A stretch of 64,000 nucleotides of DNA from Ectopseudomonas composti. GTDB lineage: Bacteria; Pseudomonadota; Gammaproteobacteria; Pseudomonadales; Pseudomonadaceae. Below, piece after piece: positions 19,601 to 25,949 of this stretch. A program made the position numbers and the translations under genes. Every line of letters starts with the position of its first letter. Position 1 is the first letter of the stretch. The notes under the pieces are model-generated. The model was not told the origin of the DNA. It saw only the letters and a program-made list of their open reading frames with translations, and made no database searches. The stretch spans positions 248,001 to 312,000 of the forward strand of contig NZ_FOWP01000005.1 in the NCBI RefSeq assembly GCF_900115475.1, read 5' to 3'.

Positions 19601-20184
19601 TCTTCAAGGCACAGGGCATCGCCGAGCGCTTCTTCGACAGCTATCTGCGTCCCTTCGTCAGCGGCAGCGCTGACGAGTACCGCCTGCGTCGCGTCGATGG
19701 TCGTGGCCTGCCGCTGTCGCGCGAATTCCTCTTGCAGATGAGTCGCGCCCAGGTAATTCGTCGCAGTTTCTTCGCCGAGAACCCGGCCGAGCCGCAGGTG
19801 CTGTTCAAACTCGAACCCTACTCGCTGGACTCCAGCTTGAGCCGCGCCGACTTCCGCTTCGGCAACCAGCAGATGGAGTACCGCCACGGTCCGATCGTCG
19901 CCACCGCCTTCCGCTGGCCGGCAGCGAGCGAAGAGGATCGCACCAGCCTGGTGGTCGAGGAGCTGGGTGGCCGGCGTGTCGGCATCGAGAAGAACACCGG
20001 CCCCTGGTCGCTGTTCCGCCTGCTCGACCTGATGGACGTGGACTACCACAGCGGTCGTGACGTGCTGATCCTCAAGGCCAACCTCGGTGGTCTGCACGCC
20101 AACTACCTGCTGCACAGCCAGCGCTCGCCGAACCCGTTCGACATTGGCCTGCTGCGCAGCTTCAAGCTGCCGGCGACGCTCTGA
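16645..20184 (+). CDS. tssM: T6SS inner-membrane protein TssM (IcmF)
   Basis: The protein has 1179 residues, typical of IcmF/TssM. Two N-terminal membrane spans lie at about 13-35 and 50-70, followed by a cytoplasmic NTPase-like domain with an intact Walker A GPQGSGKT at 138-145. A further span lies near residues 445-465 and a large periplasmic part reaches TssJ. TssM is the central trans-envelope channel of the membrane complex. It overlaps tssL by 4 bases and the phosphatase gene by 1 base (TGATG). Confidence 0.98.
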   Translation: MKSFFAKLGAFFRKTWVWSLLLVLVLALLVWFVGPLLAVSDYKFWESATSRLLTISLIFLLWGLGMVFASWRATARKKAEESDADAQERLRRDEQISEEQNELRHRFKDALRTLKRSTLYRGRSEKWRNDLPWYLLLGPQGSGKTSLLDFSGLDFPLNRGGSQRLTKDVSGTRYADWYFADHAVLIDTAGRYLTQPDAQVDGRAWGTLLGLLRQRRARPLNGVLVSIPVEQLQGGSEMELETLARQTRQRLHEIHQRLGADVPVYLVLSKADKVLGFDEFFDQLSREESEQVLGASFRKEQNASDVGVVRQEFEELLRRLNSQVILRMHQERDTQRRGRILDFPHQLGQIGERLCLFIELAFAGNRYQRASKLRGFYLTSAPQLNEQLDPLTAGIGRNLGLADSALPTFRSGRARFINHLLSRVIFPEAELAGLDQKEVRRIDWGQRAMYATAFTVLALFGVLWATGFSANHGRLEELREIAQKLTREHGSINAQDDALQTLKALDSSYAATLVFPPKGEVSYLQRTGLFQGEAVNPPVYSTYRAELENLLLPRVARQLEAQIRANLSDRERLLGSLRAYLMLNLEERRDADFLKEWVAADWSLRYAGNSPAQHGLNTHFARLLDESFAPYALNTQLVAQARQVLRSESLANVVYRMLREQARSLPEYRLSQKLGPQAGLIVGSDYAIPGFYTQNGYSKTFTAQGGNLVREILRDNWVLGEGETLSAGDLGRLMVELEQLYFRDYGNYWGEAIAQLGLEPIGSTGRGAALLNGLTAANSPLLQLLVEVRDNTRFKGLAEAADDAGAAAEALEGTKGKLGKAAKLASAAAEQAQQALAKNTPDTARKTLERRFESLHKLLDENGGAGVDLAASMQALDELQRQLASLANAGASDQAAFEMAKARMGGKRDAINQVRTAAARLPQPIGNWLALLAEDSWSLVLNDAYQFLNQRYQSELYAAYDNSLKQRYPFTAHSESDVAVADFREFFKAQGIAERFFDSYLRPFVSGSADEYRLRRVDGRGLPLSREFLLQMSRAQVIRRSFFAENPAEPQVLFKLEPYSLDSSLSRADFRFGNQQMEYRHGPIVATAFRWPAASEEDRTSLVVEELGGRRVGIEKNTGPWSLFRLLDLMDVDYHSGRDVLILKANLGGLHANYLLHSQRSPNPFDIGLLRSFKLPATL

Positions 20185-20912
20185 TGACGACAGTCGCCAA
20201 CGCCTGGCACAGCGCAGCGCGCACCGATACCGGCAAGGTGCGCGCACGCAACGAGGATGCCTTCCTGGCGTTGCCCGAGCAGGGGCTGTGGGTGGTCGCC
20301 GATGGTATGGGCGGGCACCAGAACGGTGCCCTGGCCAGTCGCCTGATCGTCGAGCATCTGGCTGAGTTGCCGGAGGGCAGCCTGGAGCAGCGCCTCGCGG
20401 AGTTGCGTCAGTGTCTGCACCGCTTGAACCATCGCCTTGGTCAGGAGCTGACGATCACCGCCGAGCGCACCGATACGGTGATCGGCAGCACCGTGGTTGC
20501 CTTGTTGCTGGAGGACAATCGCGCGGCCTGTGTCTGGGCCGGCGACAGCCGCTGTTACCTGTGGCGTGGTTCGCGGCTGTACCAGCTCAGCCGTGATCAT
20601 TCGCTGGTGCAGCAACTGATCGACGAGCAGGGCCTGGCACCGCAGGAGGCCGCGCGCCATCCGGCGGCGCATGCCCTGACCCGCGCCATCGGTGCCAGCG
20701 AGACCCTGCAACTGGACATCCTCGAACTCGACGTGCTGCCCGGCGATGTCTTCCTGCTGTGCAGCGATGGGCTCTACCAGGGCGTCCCGGCCGACGAGCT
20801 GGGCGCCTGCCTCAATCTGCCCTCGCCGCACCTGGCCGTGGAGCGCCTGTTCCAGCGCGTGCTCGACGGCCCGGCCCGTGACAACCTCAGCGCCGTGGTA
20901 ATCCGCCGATGA
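20184..20912 (+). CDS. pppA: PP2C-family T6SS phosphatase (PppA/Stp1)
   Basis: The protein has 242 residues. The N-terminus has TDTGKVRARNEDAF and WVVADGMGGH, and later LLCSDGLY and DNLSAV, the metal-binding motifs of PPM/PP2C protein phosphatases. It should remove the threonine phosphate added by the next gene product and thereby tune Fha-dependent T6SS assembly. The start overlaps the tssM stop by one base, and the stop overlaps the kinase start by 4 bases, so the three are translationally coupled. It corresponds in position to stp1 (PA1670) of the H2 cluster. Confidence 0.95.
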   Translation: MTTVANAWHSAARTDTGKVRARNEDAFLALPEQGLWVVADGMGGHQNGALASRLIVEHLAELPEGSLEQRLAELRQCLHRLNHRLGQELTITAERTDTVIGSTVVALLLEDNRAACVWAGDSRCYLWRGSRLYQLSRDHSLVQQLIDEQGLAPQEAARHPAAHALTRAIGASETLQLDILELDVLPGDVFLLCSDGLYQGVPADELGACLNLPSPHLAVERLFQRVLDGPARDNLSAVVIRR

Positions 20913-21883
20913 CCGAAACCGCCGAAGCCTGTGACCTCACCTACTTCGCCCTGGCCGCCACCGCGGCCAAGGAGCCGGTACGCGAAACCCCGCGCCAGGC
21001 GCCGGGCGAGCTGCCGGATGTGCTCGGCGGGCGCTACAAGATCGAGCGCCTGCTCGGTGTCGGCGGCATGGGCGCGGTGTATCGTGCGCGTGACTTGCTG
21101 CGCGAACAGTTCGGTGATCCCGAGCCCTATGTCGCGCTGAAGACCCTCAGCGACGACTTCGCCGAGTACCCGGACGCCAACGCCTTGCTCTACAGCGAGT
21201 TCGCCCTTACCTCGCGGCTCAACCATCGACATGTGGTGCGCCTGTTCGGCTTCGAGGTCGACACTGCTTGTGAGCGCGCCTTCATTACCCTGGAGTTGAT
21301 GCGCGGCCTGACCCTGGATCAGTTGTTGTGTGAACGCCCGGAAGGGCTGAGCTGGGAGGAGTTGCGCGCCATCGCCATCCCCTTGCTCGATGCCCTCGCC
21401 TATTCCCACGAACTGGGCGTGCTGCACGGTGACCTTAAGCCCAGCAATGTGATGTTGGCCGACGACGGCCTGCGCCTGTTCGACTATGGTCTGGGCCAGC
21501 CCGTGGAGGGTCTGCTGCCGGGCCTGCCGCGCCTGTGTCGCAACCGTATCGCCGCCTGGACGCCGCGTTATGCCGCACTGGAGCTGCTTGAAGGCGCTGC
21601 GCTGTCGGCCGCCGCCGATGTCTATGCGGTGGCCTGTGTGCTAGTCGAACTGGCCAGTGGGCAACACCCGTTCCGTCGCCTCAGCGCCAAGCAGGCCAGG
21701 AGCATGGAGCTAGACAAGCAATTGCAACGCCCGGCGCAGGTACCGCTGCACTGCTGGCAGGCTCTGCGTACGGCGCTGGCCTTCGAAGAAAGTCAGCGGC
21801 AGATCGATTGCAGCGAGCTGCTCGACGCGTTTCGCCGGCCACCAGCTTCGCGCCTGCAACGCTGGCTGGGCAAGAAGGCATAA
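20909..21883 (+). CDS. stk1: Ser/Thr protein kinase of the T6SS (PpkA/Stk1)
   Basis: The protein has 324 residues and a eukaryotic-type kinase domain: glycine loop LLGVGGMGAVYRA, lysine in YVALKTL, catalytic loop LHGDLKPSNVM, and a DYG in place of the usual DFG. The HRD arginine is a glycine (HGD), common in RD-independent kinases. There is no membrane span or extracellular sensor, unlike H1 PpkA, so it resembles the short Stk1 of H2. It is expected to phosphorylate a T6SS component recognised by the FHA protein. It ends the core operon, 39 bases before vgrG. Confidence 0.93.
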   Translation: MTETAEACDLTYFALAATAAKEPVRETPRQAPGELPDVLGGRYKIERLLGVGGMGAVYRARDLLREQFGDPEPYVALKTLSDDFAEYPDANALLYSEFALTSRLNHRHVVRLFGFEVDTACERAFITLELMRGLTLDQLLCERPEGLSWEELRAIAIPLLDALAYSHELGVLHGDLKPSNVMLADDGLRLFDYGLGQPVEGLLPGLPRLCRNRIAAWTPRYAALELLEGAALSAAADVYAVACVLVELASGQHPFRRLSAKQARSMELDKQLQRPAQVPLHCWQALRTALAFEESQRQIDCSELLDAFRRPPASRLQRWLGKKA

Positions 21884-21922
21884 ACAGGCTGTTGAAAAGG
21901 ACTTACTCGAAAGGATACGCAT

Positions 21923-24058
21923 ATGTTCAACCCGGCCAACGAAACCCATTTCAGCCTGAGCATCGAGGGCGTCGAGCATGACCTGCAGGTGCTCGAGTTC
22001 AACGGCCGCGAGGCCATCAGCCAGCCCTATCGCTTCGACGTCGAGCTGATCAGCGAGCGTCCGGATCTCGATCTGACGAGCCTGCTGCACCAGCGTGCGT
22101 TCCTCGCTTTCAGCCCCAATGGCGACGGTATCCATGGGCTGATCCATCGCGTCGAACAGGGCGAATCCGGCAAGCGGCTGACCCGCTACCGCCTGGCCAT
22201 CGTGCCGCAACTGTCGTACCTGGCGCACCGCACCAGCCAGCGCATCTTCCAGCATCTCACCGTGCCGCAGATCGTCGCCCAGGTGCTCGAAGAGCACGGC
22301 ATCGTCGAAGGCGGTTACCAGTTCCAGCTCGGCCCCACCGTCTACCCCGAGCGTGACTACTGCGTGCAGTACGACGAGAGCGATCTGCACTTCATCCAGC
22401 GCCTGTGCGAAGAGGAAGGTATCCACTACCACTTCCAGCACAGCGAAAGCGGCCACGTATTGATGTTCGGCGACGACCAGACCGCCTTCGCCAAGCTCGG
22501 CCAACCTACGCCCTATATCCAGGACAGCGGCATGACCGCCGATGACCCGGTGATCAAACGCCTGGCCTTGCGTCTGGAAACCCGCACCCGCCGCACCACC
22601 CGCCGCGACTACGACTTTGAGCAGCCGCGTCTGCTGCTGGAAGCGGCTTACAAGGGCGAACAAGCCGGTGAGAACGACGGCCTGCCTGATCTGGAAGACT
22701 ACGATTATCCCGGTCGCTACACCGACCGCACACGCGGCAAGCACTTGGCCAAACGTGCCTTGGAGCGCCACCGCGCCGACTATCGCCAGCTCGACGGTCA
22801 AAGTGACCAGCCGCGCCTGGTCAGCGGCCACCTGTTGGAAATCTCCGAACATCCGCGCAGTGACTGGAACGACCTTTGGCTGCTCACCGAAGTGCTGCAC
22901 GAAGGCAAGCAACCGCAGGTGCTGGAAGAGTCGGTCACCAGTGACTCGGTGCTGGGCAAGGGCCTATCCGCTCTGCTACATGGCGTCACCGGCAAGGATG
23001 ACTCCGGTGCAGACGATGATTTCCGCCAGGGCTACCGTAACCGCTTCCTCGCGACCCCTTGGGACGTGCCGTACAGACCTTCCCTGTCCCACCCGAAGCC
23101 TCATGTTCTGGGCAGCCAGCGTGCTGTGGTCACTGGCCCCGCCGGCGAGGAAATTCACTGCGACCAATATGGCCGAGTGAAGGTGCAATTCTTCTGGGAT
23201 CGCGAAGGTCAGGCCGACGAGAAAACCAGTTGCTGGCTACGCGTCAGCTCCAGCTGGGCTGGTGATCGCTACGGCGCCATCACCATCCCACGCATTGGCA
23301 TGGAAGTGCTGGTCACTTTCCTCGAAGGCGACCCCGACCAACCGCTGGTCACCGGCTGCCTGTACCACGCCGAACATGTCGTGCCCTACGACCTGCCGGC
23401 GAACAAGACCCGCAGCGTATTCAAGACCCTCAGCAGCCCCGGCGGTGGCGGCTACAACGAACTACGCATCGAAGACCGCAAAGGTGCCGAACAGATCTAC
23501 CTCCACGCCCAGCGCGACTGGGACGAAAACATCGAGCACGACCAGAAGATCCGCGTCGGCAACGAACGCCACGACACCGTGGAGAAGAACAGCTACACCG
23601 AACTGCTGGTCGAAGAACACCTGACCGTCACCGCCGACCGCAAAGTCGAAGTCAAACCGCAGGATCACCTGACGGTGGGCAACGATCAACACATCAAACT
23701 CGGCACCGCACAACTGACCAAGGCCGGCCGCGAGATCCACCTCAAGGCCGGACAGAAAATGGTCATCGAAGCCGGCATCGAACTGACCATCAAAGCTGGC
23801 GGCAGCTTCATCAAGCTCGACCCCGGCGGCATCACCATCAGCGGCCCGCTGGCAAGACTCAACGCCGGCGGCTCACCGGGGAAGGGCTCGGGCATCGGCA
23901 TCAAACCGCCCGTGTTGCCAGGCGCAGCGGATAGCGATAAGGCGGGGAGTTTGTTGGAGCAGGCCGTCAGTAATTGTGTGGATAAGCCACAGCAAGCCGT
24001 TTGCGAAGAGTGTCTGCTCCGTGCGCAAAGCAAAGCCCAAGTGCTAGTTGCACGTTGA
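21923..24058 (+). CDS. vgrG: T6SS spike protein VgrG (TssI)
   Basis: The protein has 711 residues. The gp27-like base includes FDVELISERPDLDL and RDYCVQYDESDLHFIQRLCEEEGIHYHF, and the gp5-like OB region has VTGPAGEEIHCDQYGRVKVQF. A DUF2345-like beta-helix runs to about 650. The last 50 or so residues form a separate tail with three cysteines (CVDKPQQAVCEEC), probably the docking site for the adjacent adaptor and effector. The nucleotide sequence of the tail becomes AT-richer, as if replaced together with the cargo. AAGGA sits 8 bases before the ATG. No enzymatic C-terminal extension is present. Confidence 0.97.
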   Translation: MFNPANETHFSLSIEGVEHDLQVLEFNGREAISQPYRFDVELISERPDLDLTSLLHQRAFLAFSPNGDGIHGLIHRVEQGESGKRLTRYRLAIVPQLSYLAHRTSQRIFQHLTVPQIVAQVLEEHGIVEGGYQFQLGPTVYPERDYCVQYDESDLHFIQRLCEEEGIHYHFQHSESGHVLMFGDDQTAFAKLGQPTPYIQDSGMTADDPVIKRLALRLETRTRRTTRRDYDFEQPRLLLEAAYKGEQAGENDGLPDLEDYDYPGRYTDRTRGKHLAKRALERHRADYRQLDGQSDQPRLVSGHLLEISEHPRSDWNDLWLLTEVLHEGKQPQVLEESVTSDSVLGKGLSALLHGVTGKDDSGADDDFRQGYRNRFLATPWDVPYRPSLSHPKPHVLGSQRAVVTGPAGEEIHCDQYGRVKVQFFWDREGQADEKTSCWLRVSSSWAGDRYGAITIPRIGMEVLVTFLEGDPDQPLVTGCLYHAEHVVPYDLPANKTRSVFKTLSSPGGGGYNELRIEDRKGAEQIYLHAQRDWDENIEHDQKIRVGNERHDTVEKNSYTELLVEEHLTVTADRKVEVKPQDHLTVGNDQHIKLGTAQLTKAGREIHLKAGQKMVIEAGIELTIKAGGSFIKLDPGGITISGPLARLNAGGSPGKGSGIGIKPPVLPGAADSDKAGSLLEQAVSNCVDKPQQAVCEECLLRAQSKAQVLVAR

Positions 24059-24073
24059 TAGGCATCGAAGACT

Positions 24074-24892
24074 ATGAAAACCTCAGCCCACACTTGGCTA
24101 ACCCAGATTAACGAACAGGCAGAGCAAGCGCGCCTGCAGTATTTCGATCTGCTGGTCGATGCCAGCAACCTGTACTACCCGCTGCTTTCACGCCTCGATG
24201 AACTTGAGCAGTCCCCGGAAATTGCAATGCTTCTGGAAGGCACGCCAGAAGAGACCATCGCAGCCAAGGGCCCTTTGTTGATCCGTGTGGGCCTCGACCA
24301 ACTCGAACAACAACCCTGGCTCGACGAATTGCTCGCCAGCAAGAATGTGCACCAGCATCTTCTGGCGTTGTTCAGCCCTTGGCCCTTTGCCCTGCTTGCC
24401 AGCCACTTACGCCACTGCACCCAGGTCGAGTGGAACGATGGCCGGAGCAGTGGCCTGCTGCGTTTCTATGACCCACGCATGCTGGTCCCCACCAGTGAAG
24501 CGCTGGATCCACACCAGATATGGTTCCACGCCCCGGTTATCACCTGGCACTGGCAGGATCGTGACCGGCAGCCTCGTAGCCTGCCAGGCAACCTCTTGGG
24601 CTCAGCGGAACTGCCGTCGCCGCTGCCGGTCTTGCGGCTGACGAAGGCGCAGATGTCCAGCCTGCTGGCCTGGAGCGCTGCCGAGGACTATCGGCGCAGT
24701 TGGGGTGTGCAGCCTCAGGACTATGGTATGGCCCAGCAAGAACCCTTGATGCGCCACCTGATGCACGGGCAGTTGGCGGCTAACCGCGAGGGGCTATATG
24801 ACCTCGATCAGCGTGACGCCTTCATCCGTGCCTGGTTGGCCAAGAATTCTCCTGTTGCGCCGCCTGAAGAGACTGTTGAGGTGTGGGCATGA
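24074..24892 (+). CDS. DUF4123 T6SS effector adaptor (Tap/TEC-like)
   Basis: The protein has 272 residues with the look of DUF4123 adaptors: YFDLLVDASNLYYPLLSRL near the start and LRFYDPRMLVP in the centre. DUF4123 proteins load a specific effector onto the VgrG encoded next to them, here presumably the DUF2235 effector downstream. The gene starts 15 bases after vgrG and its stop overlaps the next lipoprotein gene by 4 bases (ATGA). The domain assignment is by recognition, without a profile search. Confidence 0.88.
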   Translation: MKTSAHTWLTQINEQAEQARLQYFDLLVDASNLYYPLLSRLDELEQSPEIAMLLEGTPEETIAAKGPLLIRVGLDQLEQQPWLDELLASKNVHQHLLALFSPWPFALLASHLRHCTQVEWNDGRSSGLLRFYDPRMLVPTSEALDPHQIWFHAPVITWHWQDRDRQPRSLPGNLLGSAELPSPLPVLRLTKAQMSSLLAWSAAEDYRRSWGVQPQDYGMAQQEPLMRHLMHGQLAANREGLYDLDQRDAFIRAWLAKNSPVAPPEETVEVWA

Positions 24893-25404
24893 CTCGCAGG
24901 GCCTTGGCCTGTCTTCTAGTGGTTCTATCGCTGAGTGGCTGTCTGGCTAAGGAGTCCGAGATGCTCGGTGCTCCTGTCGAGGGTTATAACCATACCTCTG
25001 CCGCTATCAATCGCTTTACCGTCAATGGTGCTGGCGGCCCAAATCTTGGCCCTTATAGCGGGGGCGGTGGGCAAGTGTGCTGTGGCTCGGTGCCGCGTTA
25101 TTGGCGGCCTGGGCTCAGAGCTATTGTGGAGTGGGAGAAAGATCCCGACCCCAGGGCTTATGTGAATTGGCCGCCATTGGGTACCGACGCTTATAGAGAG
25201 GCTTATAAGAAACACGCAGCTAATTACACCCGCCACCGGGTAGTGGTGGAGATTGCCCCGTACGATAGCCCTGGCCCCCTAATTGTGCATTTTCTTCCGT
25301 GCGACACAGTAAGGGTGGCTGCGACTTCCATCGTTCCAGGCAATCCCGGCTACCCCTACAACTTTCCCCGCAAGATGGAGGATACGGAATGCCCCAAACC
25401 CTGA
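24889..25404 (+). CDS. DUF3304-like lipoprotein, copy 1 (putative Tle1 immunity)
   Basis: The protein has 171 residues from the ATG at 24889; GAGG 7 bases upstream favours it over the GTG at 24883. A signal peptide with lipobox LSGC places the lipidated cysteine at residue 18. The mature part has AAINRFTVNGAGG, GPYSGGGGQVCCGSVP and WRPGLRAIVEWEKDPDP, a pattern I recognise as DUF3304. It is nearly identical to the next gene in its first ~65 mature residues and last ~12, but differs in between. A periplasmic lipoprotein beside a phospholipase effector is a plausible immunity protein; that role is inference. Confidence 0.82.
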   Translation: MTRRALACLLVVLSLSGCLAKESEMLGAPVEGYNHTSAAINRFTVNGAGGPNLGPYSGGGGQVCCGSVPRYWRPGLRAIVEWEKDPDPRAYVNWPPLGTDAYREAYKKHAANYTRHRVVVEIAPYDSPGPLIVHFLPCDTVRVAATSIVPGNPGYPYNFPRKMEDTECPKP

Positions 25405-25949
25405 GCCCTCGGCTCTCCCGCAACCCGATAGGCCGATACCCATTCGCTGGTTTATCGCTAGTGCTATTGCTTGTCAGCGGGTGCATGGCCAAGGAGTCCG
25501 AAATGCTCGGTGCTCCTGTCGAGGGTTATAACCACACCTCTGCCGCTATCAATCGCTTTACCATCAATGGTGCTGGCGGCCCAAATCTGGGGCCTTATAG
25601 TGGGGGCGGTGGGCAGGTCTGTTGTGGCTCGGTGCCGCGTTATTGGCGGCCAGGGTTAAGAGCCATTGTGGAGTGGGAGAAAGACCCTGATCCTCGCCCA
25701 GCGATACCACTTAAACGCAATAAATATGGAACGCTTGACCCAGATGACTACAAGAGACATGCGGCGAATTACACCCACCACCGGGTAGCGGTGGAAATAC
25801 CTCAATACAAGGAAGCTGGAACATTGAAAGTACACTTTCTGCCTTGCGATCAGGTGAGAGTTTCGGCGGACAATATTTTTTATGGGGTTTCCGGCTACCC
25901 CTATAACTTTCCCCGCAAGATGGAGGATACGGAATGTCCAAAACCTTGA
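25389..25949 (+). CDS. DUF3304-like lipoprotein, copy 2 (putative Tle1 immunity)
   Basis: The protein has 186 residues from the ATG at 25389, preceded by GGAGG. A long basic N-terminal region leads to a hydrophobic stretch and lipobox LVSGC, with the lipidated cysteine at residue 32. The mature half matches copy 1 with one visible substitution over ~60 residues, the middle is diverged (PLKRNKYGTLDPDDYKRH versus PPLGTDAYREAYKKH), and the tail YPYNFPRKMEDTECPKP is identical. It overlaps copy 1 by 16 bases and the effector gene by 16 bases. Tandem immunity copies are common near antibacterial effectors. The longer upstream in-frame extension overlaps copy 1 and is rejected. Confidence 0.82.
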   Translation: MPQTLSPRLSRNPIGRYPFAGLSLVLLLVSGCMAKESEMLGAPVEGYNHTSAAINRFTINGAGGPNLGPYSGGGGQVCCGSVPRYWRPGLRAIVEWEKDPDPRPAIPLKRNKYGTLDPDDYKRHAANYTHHRVAVEIPQYKEAGTLKVHFLPCDQVRVSADNIFYGVSGYPYNFPRKMEDTECPKP

